From Aplectana chamaeleonis (Eukaryota; Nematoda; Chromadorea; Rhabditida; Cosmocercidae): DNA of 64,000 nt. Below are positions 24,101 through 34,849 of this stretch, in pieces. The notes beneath the pieces were generated by a model. That model saw only the letters and a list, made by a program, of their open reading frames with translations. It was not told where the DNA came from and ran no database searches. A program made the translations under genes and the position numbers. The stretch covers positions 62,001 to 126,000 of the forward strand of contig JAPDOI010001836.1 in the NCBI GenBank assembly GCA_029168955.1, read 5' to 3'. The stretch's first letter is position 1. Each line of letters opens with the position of its first letter.

Positions 24101-24430
24101 GCAAACGGTGCATGGAAATAGCTCAGAAGTCTGGATAACGCAGTTTTTTGGATATCACTCGACAGCGATCGACAGTTCAGGGTGGCGAAACTGTGGCTTG
24201 TGACCAAAGACTCCATGAACTCCCTAGGTACGGATCCTAAGGTGTTATGGACCAGAGGCCTTCGTGTGCCGGACGGCGACACCTTTATGCATAGTGCGGG
24301 ATACTTTCGCGATATAGTTGTGCACGCTATATCGCTCGAACGTTCCCTGTGTACACTCAAACGTCTGCTGGGTTCAGTAGAAGCAGGGGCACCAACGAGC
24401 AGGTACCAACAGACTTGTATACACACCCCC
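21170..24430 (-). mobile_element. RTE-clade LINE, full-length copy 1
   Basis: 3,261 bp, flanked by a perfect 10-bp duplication AATGGCGTAC (21,160-21,169 and 24,431-24,440). The minus-strand 3' end is made of short iterations (AAGTCAAGTAAGTAAGTCA), typical of RTE elements, and there is no poly-A tail. Length and domain order (AP-like endonuclease, then reverse transcriptase) fit an RTE-1-type element. It is inserted in repeat R inside the LRP intron, in the same orientation as the gene. Confidence 0.9.
21277..24216 (-). pseudogene. RTE endonuclease-reverse transcriptase, broken
   Basis: Target-primed retrotransposition protein. The first usable ATG is near 24,216 (MESLVTS). The endonuclease shows TLNCRSL, LQETRLKDRP, VVGIDANVKMG and, after a frame change, FDSDHRPVLL. 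The RT shows AFLDFEAAFDSPH, VRQGAVAGPFLFNFAVDDI and the catalytic LEYADDIVLF, then thumb/C-terminal sequence ending at 21,277. Three lesions are visible against copy 2: an extra base near 23,720 in the endonuclease, a missing base in the A-run near 23,288, and a nonsense change at 22,531-22,533 (CGA to TGA on the minus strand) between the fingers and palm. The last 393 codons after the stop remain fully open. Confidence 0.88.
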
Positions 24431-24769
24431 AATGGCGTACTACCCACCGTAAACTACAGTAAACCTCAGAATTTCAAAGAATAGACCCCGGATTCGTTTT
24501 CAGCACCCTAGATTACTCAATCCACGCATGAAAACCCTAGATTACGCCCACATACAAGTCTTGAGCAAAATCCGAATTTTTTTCTAAAAACACTCCAAAA
24601 AAATTCCGATGGGTACCCTTACCTTCTTGCGAACTTTCAAAAACGCTCATAACTTTTTGGAACCAGCTGCTCGGAGCTTGGTACTGCAAAATTCAACTAT
24701 ATATGCTCAAGAGATACTGACAATACAATTCGTATCCGAAAGAATAAAGTCACAAAATCGCCCCTGTTC

Positions 24770-25309
24770 CTAAAGCAGTGTTCGCCATAAATCTCGTTTT
24801 TGAGTTTTCGATGTTTTTGGGTAGTTCCCGCAGAACACTCAAATAGAGGAGCAAACTGTTCAAAGAAATCTCTGAAGAAATTGATTATGCCTGTTTGTGT
24901 GTCAGTTCCGATGCGTTGTCCGCAGGGAGACTGCGGACAACGCATCGAACATGACGTCGGGGAAATGGTTTCGCGCTTCAAAATTCTTAGGTAAGTGGCT
25001 TTGCTTTCTGTTTCCTGATCCGAAAATTGTTCAAAAATAGGAGGGGACAATGTATATGCCGAGATGTTAAAAACCTTTTGCGATGAAGAATATCCGAAAA
25101 TTTGGTGTCTGTTCCTACGGTAACACGAATTCAGGACAACTGTTATAGGACGTGGGCGGGATGGCTCAATGGGTTGGCTGGACCACCAGATTTTCATCCA
25201 TTTCCCGACCGTCTTTCGTCGCACTTCCGTGGTTAATTTTCAGAGGTACCCAACGCTTACGTTTAGCCAGAAAACGCGCAACTTTTTCATCGTGAAAACT
25301 GCCTTTAAA
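24770..25309. mobile_element. MITE-B copy 3
   Basis: Ends TAAAGCAGTGTTCGCCAT and ATCGTGAAAACTGCCTTTAA; ~540 bp. In its centre is a perfect 17-bp inverted repeat CGATGCGTTGTCCGCAG (24,909-24,925 and 24,931-24,947) with a 5-nt loop. It sits between repeat R and the module flanking the satellite. Confidence 0.7.
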
Positions 25310-25342
25310 TTTCTCACGTTGCAAAGCCTAGCTTGGTCGGAT

Positions 25343-25470
25343 GAGAGCGGCTCGCGCGGAAAAAGTGGTGAGTATGAATAAAAACACGACCTCCCGTGCC
25401 TCCCACCTCTCCCGCGCCTCCTGCCCCGCCACAGTGGTGTCTCTCGAGCATTCATACTCCCCTCTCGCAC
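25343..25470. repeat. GC-rich module flanking the satellite, left
   Basis: GAGAGCGG...AAAAAGTGGTGAGTATGAAT then AAAAACAC matches the reverse complement of 51,668-51,714. A second block GTCTCTCGAGCATTCATACT (25,439-25,458) matches 51,615-51,635 in direct orientation. GTGAGTATGAAT and ATTCATACTC also make the module internally palindromic. Confidence 0.65.
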
Positions 25471-28400
25471 CGCCCAGGCATTTGTTGTTAGCATTACTTG
25501 TTGCACTAAATTACGTCATATAAGTCTAGCGGGGCCTCAGTGAAAGCGCGCAATACGCCATAGAAAGTGTACGGGACCCAAGTGGGAGTGCGCAATACAC
25601 TATAGAAAGTGTGCGGGACCCAAAAGGGAGTGCGCCGAGCGTCGGGGAAAGTGTGCGGGACCCAAGTGGGAGTGCGCAGTACGCCATAGAAAGTGTGCGG
25701 GACTCAAGTGGGAGTGCGCAGTACGCCATAGACAGTTTGCGGGACCCAAGTGGGAGTGCGCAATACGCCATAGAAAAAATGCGGGACCCAAGTGGGAGTG
25801 CGCAGTACGCCATAGAAAGTGTGCGGGACCCAAAAAGGAGTGCGCCGAGCGTCGGGAAAAGTGTGCGGGACCCAAGTGGGAGTGCGCAATACGCCATAGA
25901 AAAAATGCGGGACCCAAGTGGGAGTGCGCAATACGCCATAGAAACTGTGCGGGACCCAAGTGGGAGTGCGCTATACGCCATAGAAAGTGTGCGGGACTCA
26001 AGTGGGAGTGCGCGATACGCCATATAAAGTGTGCGGGACCCAAGTGGGAGTGCGCAGTACGCCATAGAAAGTGTGCGGGACCCAAGTGGAAGTGCGCAGT
26101 ACGCCATAGAAAGTGTGCGGGACCCAAAAGGGAGTGCGCCGAGCGTCGGGGAAAGTGTGCGGGACCCAAGTGGGAGTGCGCAATACGCCATAGAAAGTGT
26201 GCGGGACCCAAGTGGGAGTGCGCAGTACGCCATAGAAAGTGTGCGGGACCCAAGTGGAAGTGCGCAGTACGTCATAGAAAGTGTGCGGGACCCAAAAGGG
26301 AGTGCGCCGAGCGTAGGGGAGAGTGTGTGGGACCCTAGTGGGAGTGCGCAATACGCCATAGAAAGTGTGCGGGACCCAAGTGGGAGTGCGCTATACGCCA
26401 TAGAAAGTGTGCGGGACCCAAGTGGGAGTGCGCAGTACGCCATAGAAAGTGTGCGGGACCCAAGTGGGAGTGCGCAGTACGCCATAGAAAGTGTGCGGGA
26501 CCCAAGTGGGAGTGCGCAATACGCCATAGAAAAAATGAGGGACCCAAGTGGGAGTGCGGAATACGCCATAGAAAGTGTGGGGGACGCAAGTGGAATTGCG
26601 CAGTACGCCATAGAAAGTGTGGGGGAGCCAAAAGGAGTGCGCCGAGCGTAGGGGAAAGTGTGCGGGACTCAAGTGGGAGTGCGCGATACGCCATATAAAG
26701 TGTGCGGGACCCAAGTGGGAGTGCGCAGTACGCCATAGAAAGTGTGCGGGACCCAAGTGGAAGTGCGCAGTACGCCATAGAAAGTGTGCGGGACCCGAAA
26801 GGGAGTGCGCCGAGCGTAGGGGAAAGTGTGCGGGACCCTAGTGGGAGTGCGCAATACGCCATAGAAAGTGTGCGGGACCCAAGTGGGAGTGCACTATACG
26901 CCATATAAAGTGTGCGGGACTCAAGTGGGAGTGCGCAATACGCCATAGAAAGTGTGCGGGACCCAAGTGGGAGTGCGCAGTACGCCATAGAAAGTGTGCG
27001 GGACCCAAGTGGGAGTGCGCTATACGCCGTAGAAAGTGTGCGGGACTCAAGTGGGAGTGCGCAATACGCCATAGAAAGTGTGCGGGACCCAAGTGGGAGT
27101 GCGCAGTACGCCATAGAAAGTGTGCGGGACCCAAGTGGGAGTGCGCTATACGCCGTAGAAAGCGTGCGGGACCCAAGTGGGAGTGCGCAATACGCCATAG
27201 AAAAAATGCGGGACCCAAGTGGGAGTGCGCAATACGCCATAGAAAGTGTGCGGGACCCAAGTGAAAGTGCGCAGTACGCCATAGAAAGTGTGCGGGACCC
27301 AAGTGGGAGTGCGCAATACGCCATAGAAAGTGTGCGGGACCCAAGTGAGAGTGCGCCGAGCGCCATAGAAAGTGTGCGGGACCCAAGTGGAAGTGCGCAA
27401 TACGCCATAGAAAGTGTGCGGGACCCGAGTGGGAGTGCGCAATACGCCATAGAAAGTGTGCGGGATCCAATTGGGAGTGCGCAATACACCATAGAAAGTG
27501 TGCGGGACCCAAATGGGAGTGCGCCGAGCGTAGGGGAAAGTGTGCGGGACCCAAGTGGGAGTGCGCAATACGCCATAGAAAGTGTGCGGGACCCAAGTGG
27601 GAGTGCGCCGAGCGTAGGGGAAAGTGTGCGGGACCCAAGAGGGAGTGCGCAATACGCCATAGAAAGTGTGCGGGACCCGAGTGGGAGTGCGCAATACGCC
27701 ATAGAAAGTGTGCGGGACCCAAGTGAAAGTGCGCAGGACGCCATAGAAAGGGTGCGGGACCCAAAGGGAGTGCGCCAATACGCGTCCGAAAGAGTGTCGG
27801 GACCCAAGTGGGAGTGCGCAATACGCCATAGAAAGTGTGCGGGACCCAAGTGGGAGTGCGCAATACGCCATAGAAAGTGTGCGGGACCCAATTGGGAGTG
27901 CGCAATACGCCATAGAAAGTGTGCGGGACCCAAAAGGGAGTGCGCCGAGCGTAGGGGAAAGTGTGCGGGACCCAAGTGGGAGTGCGCAATACGCCATAGA
28001 AAGTGTGCGGGACCCAAGTGAAAGTGCGCAGTACGCCATAGAAAGTGTGCGGAACCCAAGTGGAAGTGCGCAGTACGCCATAGAAAGTGTGCGGGACTCA
28101 AGTGGGAGTGCGCAATACGCCATAGAAAGTGTGCGGGACCCAAGTGGGAGTGCGCAGTACGCCATAGAAAGTGTGCGGGACCCAAGTGAAAGTGCGCAAT
28201 ACGCCATAGAAAGTGTGCGGGACCCAATTGGGAGTGCGCAATACGCCATCGAAGGTGTGCGGGACCAAAGTGGGAGTGCGCAATACGCCATAGAAAGTGT
28301 GCGGGACCCAAGTGGGAGTGCGCAATACGCCATAGAAAGTGTGCGGGACCCAAGTGGGAGTGCGCAGTACGCCATAGAAAGTGTGCGGGACCCAAGTGGA

Positions 28401-31400
28401 AGTGCGCAATACGCCATAGAAAGTGTGCGGGACCCAAAAGGGAGTGCGCCGAGCGTCGGGGAAAGTGTGCGGAACCCAACTGGGAGTGCGCAGTACGCCA
28501 TAGAAAGTGTGCGGGACTCAAGTGGGAGTGCGCAATACGCCATAGAAAGTGTGCGGGACCCAAGTGGGAGTGCGCAGTACGCCATAGAAAGTGTGCGGGA
28601 CCCAAGTGGGAGTGCGCTATACGCCGTAGAAAGTGTGCGGGACCCAAGTGGGAGTGCGCAATACGCCATAGAAAAAATGCGGGACCCAAGTGGGAGTGCG
28701 CAATACGCCATAGAAAGTGTGCGGGACCCAAGTGGGAGTGCGCAGTACGCCATATAAAGTGTGCGGGACCCAAGTGGAAGTGCGCAGTACGCCATAGAAA
28801 GTGTGCGGGACCCAAAAGGGAGTGCGCCGAGCGTAGGGGAAAGTGTGCGGGACCCAAGTGGGAGTGCGCAATACGCCATAGAAAAAATGCGGGACCCAAG
28901 TGGGAGTGCGCAATACGCCACAGAAAGTGTGCGGGACCCAAGTGGGAGTGCGCAGTACGCCATAGAAAGTGTGCGGGACCCAAGTGGAAGTGCGCAGTAC
29001 GCCATAGAAAGTGTGCGGGACCCGAAAGGGAGTGCGCCGAGCGTAGGGGAAAGTGTGCGGGACCCTAGTGGGAGTGCGCAATACGCCATAGAAAGTGTGC
29101 GGGACCCAAGTGGGAGTGCGCAATACGCCATAGAAAGTGTGCGGGACCCAAGTGGGAGTGCGCTATACGCCATAGAAAGTGTGCGGGACTCAAGTGGGAG
29201 TGCGCAATACGCCATAGAAAGTGTGCGGGACCCAAGTGAAAGTGCACAGTACGCCATAGAAAGTGAGCGGGACTCAAGTGGGAGTGCGCAATACGCCATA
29301 GAAAGTGTGCGGAACCCAAGTGGAAGTGCGCAGTACGCCATAGAAAGTGAGCGGGACTCAAGTGGGAGTGCGCAATACGCCATAGAAAGTGTGCGGGACC
29401 CAAAAGGGAGTGCGCCGAGCGTAGGGGAAAGTGTGCGGGACCCAAGTGGGAGTGCGCAATACGCCATAGAAAGTGTGCGGGACCCAAAAGGGAGTGCGCC
29501 GAGCGTAGGGGAAAGTGTGCGGGACCCAAGTGGGAGTGCGCAATACGCCATAGAAAGTGTGCGGGACCCGAGTGGGAGTGCGCAATACGCCATAGAAAGT
29601 GTGCGGGACCCAAGTGGGAGTGCGCAATACGCAATAGAAAGTGTGCGGGACCCAAAAGGGAGTGCGCAATACGCCATAGAAAGTGTGCGGGATCCAATTG
29701 GGAGTGCGCAATACACCATAGAAAGTGTGCGGGACCCAAAAGGGAGTGCGCCGAGCGTAGGGGAAAGTGTGCGGGACCCAAGTGGGAGTGCGCAATACGC
29801 CATAGAAAGTGTGCGGGACCCAAGTGAAAGTGCGCAGTACGCCATAGAAAGTGTGCGGAACCCAAGTGGAAGTGCGCAGTACGCCATAGAAAGTGTGCGG
29901 GACTCAAGTGGGAGTGCGCAATACGCCATAGAAAGTGTGCGGGACTCAAGTGGGAGTGCGCAATACGCCATAGAAAGTGTGCGGGACCCAAGTGAAAGTG
30001 CGCAATACGCCATAGAAAGTGTGCGGGACCCAATTGGGAGTGCGCAATACGCGATCGAAGGTGTGCGGGACCCAATTGGGAGTGCGCCGAGCGTCGAGAA
30101 AAGTGTGCGGGACCCAAAGTGGGAGTGCGCAATACGCCATAGAAAGTGTGCGGGACCCAATTGGGAGTGCGCAATACGCCATAGAAAGTGTGCGGGACCC
30201 AAGTGAAAGTGCGCAATACGCCATAGAAAGTGTGCGGGACTCAAGTGGGAGTGCGCAATACGCCATAGAAAGTGTGCGGGACTCAAGTGGGAGTGCGCAA
30301 TACGCCATAGAAAGTGTGCGGGACCCAAGTGGGAGTGCGCAGTACGCCATAGAAAGTGTGCGGGACCCGAGTGGGAGTGCGCAATACGCCATAGAAAGTG
30401 TGCGGGACCCAAGTGGGAGTGCGCAATACGCCATAGAAAGTGTGCGGGACCCAAGTGGGAGTGCGCAGTACGCCATAGAAAGTGTGCGGGACCCAAGTGA
30501 AAGTGCGCAATACGCCATAGAAAGTGTGCGGGACTCAAGTGGGAGTGCGCAATACGCCATAGAAAGTGTGCGGGACCCAAGTGGGAGTGCGCAGTACGCC
30601 ATAGAAAGTGTGCGGGACCCAAGTGAAAGTGCGCAATACGCCATAGAAAGTGTGCGGGACCCAATTGGGAGTGCGCAATACGCGATCGAAGGTGTGCGGG
30701 ACCAAAGTGGGAGTGCGCAATACGCCATAGAAAGTGTGCGGGACCCAATTGGGAGTGCGCAATACGCCATAGAAAGTGTGCGGGACCCAAAAGGGAGTGC
30801 GCCGAGCGTAGGGGAAAGTGTGCGGGACCCAAGTGGGAGTGCGCAATACGCCATAGAAAGTGTGCGGGACCCAAAAGGGAGTGCGCCGAGCGTCGGGGAA
30901 AGTGTGCGGAACCAAAGTGGAAGTGCGCAATACGCCATAGAAAGTGTGCGGGACCCAAGTGGGAGTGCGCTATACGCCATAGAAAGTGTGCGGGACTCAA
31001 GTGGGAGTGCGCAATACGCCATAGAAAGTGTGCGGGACCCAAGTGGGAGTGCGCAATACGCCATAGAAAGTGTGCGGGACTCAAGTGGGAGTGCGCAATA
31101 CGCCATAGAAAGTGTGCGGGACCCAAGTGGGAGTGCGCAGTACGCCATAGAAAGTGTGCGGGACCCAAGTGAAAGTGCGCAATACGCCATAGAAAGTGTG
31201 CGGGACCCAATTGGGTGTGCGCAATACGCCATAGAAAGTGTGCGGGACTCAAGTGGGAGTGCGCAATACGCCATAGAAAGTGTGCGGGACTCAAGTGGGA
31301 GTGCGCAATACGCCATAGAAAGTGTGCGGGACCCAAAGGAGTGCGCCGAGCGTAGAAAGTGTGCGGGACCCAAGTGGGAGTGCGCAATACGCCATAGAAA

Positions 31401-34400
31401 GTGTGCGGGACCCAAGGGAGTGCGCAATACGCCATAGAAAGTGTGCGGGACCCAAGTGGGAGTGCGCTATACGCCATATAAAGTGTGCGGGACTCAAGTG
31501 GGAGTGCGCAATACGCCATAGAAAGTGTGCGGGACCCAAGTGGGAGTGCGCAGTACGCCATAGAAAGTGTGCGGGACCCAAGTGGGAGTGCGCTATACGC
31601 CATAGAAAGTGTGCGGGACTCAAGTGGGAGTGCGCAATACGCCATAGAAAAAATGCGGGACCCAAGTGGGAGTGCGCAATACGCCATAGAAAGTGTGCGG
31701 GACTCAAGTGGGAGTGCGCAATACGCCATAGAATGTGTGCGGGACCCAAGTGGGAGTGCGCAGTACGCCATAGAAAGTGTGCGGGACCCAAGTGGGAGTG
31801 CGCAGTACGCCATAGAAAGTGTGCGGGACTCAAGTGGGACTGCGCAATACGCCATAGAAAGTGTGCGGGACTCAAGTGGGAGTGCGCAATACGCCATAGA
31901 AAGTGTGCGGGACCCAAGTGGGAGTGCGCAGTACGCCATAGAAAGTGTGCGGGACCCAAAAGGGAGTGCGCCGAGCGTCGGGGAAAGTGTGCGGGACCCA
32001 AGTGGGAGTGCGCAATACGCCATAGAAAAAATGCGGGACCCAAGTGGGAGTGCGCAATACGCCATAGAAAGTGTGCGGGACCCAAGTGGGAGTGCGCAAT
32101 ACGCCATAGAAAGTGTGCGGGACTCAAGTGGGAGTGCGCAATACGCCATAGAAAGTGTGCGGGACCCAAGTGGGAGTGCGCAGTACGCCATAGAAAGTGT
32201 GCGGGACCCAAGTGGGAGTGCGCAGTACGCCATAGAAAGTGTGCGGGACCCAAGTGGAAGTGCGCAGTACGCCATAGAAAGTGTGCGGGACCCAAGTGGG
32301 AGTGCGCTATATCCATAGAAAGTGTGCGGGACCCGTGGGAGTGCGCCGAGCGTAGGGGAAAGTGTGCGGGACCCAGAGTGGGAGTGCGCAATACGCCATA
32401 AGTGTGCGGGACCCAAGTGGAGTGCGCAATACGCCATAGAAAGTGTGCGGGACCCAAGTGGGAGTGCGCAGTACGCCATAGAAAGTGTGCGGGACCCAAG
32501 TGGAGTGCGCAATACGCAATAGAAAGTGTGCGGGACCCAAAAGGGAGTGCGCAATACGCCATAGAAAGTGTGCGGGACCCAAGTGGGAGTGCGCAATACG
32601 CCATAGAAAGTGTGCGGGACCCAAGTGGGAGTGCGCAATACGCCATAGAAAGTGTGCGGGACCCAAAAGGGAGTGCGCCGAGCGTAGGGGAAAGTGTGCG
32701 GGACCCAAGTGGGAGTGCGCAATACGCCATAGAAAGTGTGCGGGACCCAAGTGAAAGTGCGCAGTACGCCATAGAAAGTGTGCGGAACCCAAGTGGAAGT
32801 GTGCAGTACGCCATAGAAAGTGTGCGGGGCTCAAGTGGGAGTGCGCAATACGCCATAGAAAGTGTGCGGGACCCAAGTGGGAGTGCGCAGTACGCCATAG
32901 AAAGTGTGCGGGACCCAAGTGAAAGTGCGCAATACGCCATAGAAAGTGTGCGGGACCCAAGTGGGAGTGCGCAATACGCCATAGAAAGTGTGCGGGACTC
33001 AAGTGGGAGTGCGCAATACGCCATAGAAAGTGTGCGGGACTCAAGTGGGAGTGCGCAATACGCCATAGAAAGTGTGCGGGACCCAAGTGGGAGTGCGCTA
33101 TACGCCATAGAAAGTGTGCGGGACCCAAGTGGGAGTGCGCTATACGCCATAGAAAGTGTGCGGGACCCAAGTGGGAGTGCGCAGTACGGCATAGAAAGTG
33201 TGCGGGACCCAAGTGGGAGTGCGCAATACGCCATAGAAAGTGTGCGGGACCCAAGTGGGAGTGCGCAATACGCCATAGAAAGTGTGCGGGACCCAAGTGG
33301 GAGTGCGCAATACGCCATAGAAAGTGTGCGGGACCCAAGTGGGAGTGCGCAATACGCCATAGAGAGAGTGCGGGAACCAAGGGGAAGGGCGCAGTACGCC
33401 AAAGAAAGTGGGCGGGACCCAAGTGGGAGTGCGCAATACGCCATAGAAAGTGTGCGGGACCCAAGTGGGAGTGCGCAATACGCCATAGAAAGTGTGCGGG
33501 ACCCAAGTGGGAGTGCGCAGTACGCCATAGAAAGTGTGCGGGACCCAAGTGGGAGTGCGCTATACGCCGTAGAAAGCGTGCGGGACCCAAGTGGGAGTGC
33601 GCAATACGCCGTAGGAAGTGTGCGGGACCCAAGTGGGAGTGCGCAGTACGCCATAGAAAGTGTGCGGGACCCGAAAGGGAGTGCGCTATACGCCATAGAA
33701 AGTGTGCGGGACCCAAGTGGGAGTGCGCAGTACGCCATAGAAAGTGTGCGGGACCCTAGTGGGAGTGCGCAATACGCCATAGAAAGTGTGCGGGACCCAA
33801 GTGGGAGTGCGCTATACGCCATATAAAGTGTGCGGGACTCAAGTGGGAGTGCGCAATACGCCATAGAAAGTGTGCGGGACCCAAGTGGGAGTGCGCAGTA
33901 CGCCATAGAAAGTGTGCGGGACCCAAGTGGGAGTGCGCAATACGCCATAGAAAGTGTGCGGGACCCAAGTGGGAGTGCGCAGTACGCCGTAGAAAGCGTG
34001 CGGGACCCAAGTGGGAGTGCGCAATACGCCATAGAAAAAATGCGGGACCCAAGCGGGAGTGCGCAATACGCCATAGAAAAAATGCGGGACCCAAGTGGAG
34101 TGCGCCGAGCGTCGAGAAAGTGTGCGGGACTCAAGTGGGAATGCGCAATACGCCATAGAAAGTGTGCGGGACCCAAGTGGGAGTGCGCAGTACGCCATAG
34201 AAAGTGTGCGGGACCCAAGTGGGAGTGCGCAGTACGCCATAGAAAGTGTGCGGGACCCAAGTGGGAGTGCGCAATACGCCATAGAAAGTGTGCGGGACCC
34301 AAGTGGGAGTGCGCAATACGCCATAGAAAGTGTGCGGGACTCAAGTGGGAGTGCGCAATACGCCATAGAATGTGTGCGGGACCCAAGTGGGAGTGCGCAG

Positions 34401-34849
34401 TACGCCATAGAAAGTGTGCGGGACCCAAGTGGAAGTGCGCAGTACGCCATAGAAAGTGTGCGGGACTCAAAAAGGAGTGCGCCGAGCGTCGGGGAAAGTG
34501 TGCGGGACCCAAGTGGGAGTGCGCAATACGCCATAGAAAAAATGCGGGACCCAAGTGGGAGTGCGCAATACGCCATAGAAAGTGTGCGGGACCCAAGTGG
34601 GAGTGCGCTATACGCCATAGAAAGTGTGCGGGACTCAAGTGGGAGTGCGCGATACGCCATAGAAAGTGTGCGGGACCCAAGTGGGAGTGCGCAGTACGCC
34701 ATAGAAAGTGTGCGGGACCCAAGTGGGAGGGCGCAATACGCCATAGAAAGTGTGCGGGACCCGAAGTGGGAGTGCGCAATACGCCGTAAAAAGTGTGGGG
34801 GACCCAAATGAGAGTGCGCTTGACCCCATAGAAAGTGTGCGGAACCCAA

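Larger units (their letters stand above)
18245..24770. repeat. Old repeat R, copy 1, in four pieces
   Basis: Four segments (about 18,245-18,447, 19,748-19,805, 20,785-21,169 and 24,431-24,770) match, in order and orientation, the uninterrupted copy at ~58,800-59,790. Landmarks: GCGCCCAAAAC and CTGAGC (18,350 / 58,870), GCGCCGATCACGAATC (20,800; GCGCTGATCACTTGAG at 59,078), GGTATACGGTAGTTTG (21,030 / 59,308), CACCCTAGATTAC (24,505 / 59,511). The pieces sum to ~0.99 kb, the length of the intact copy. The gaps are younger insertions. Confidence 0.75.

Noticed and set aside
25150..25185. tRNA-like start GGGATGGCTCAATGGGTT with a good A-box
   Set aside because: No B-box, no paired T-arm or acceptor stem follows; it lies inside MITE-B copy 3.
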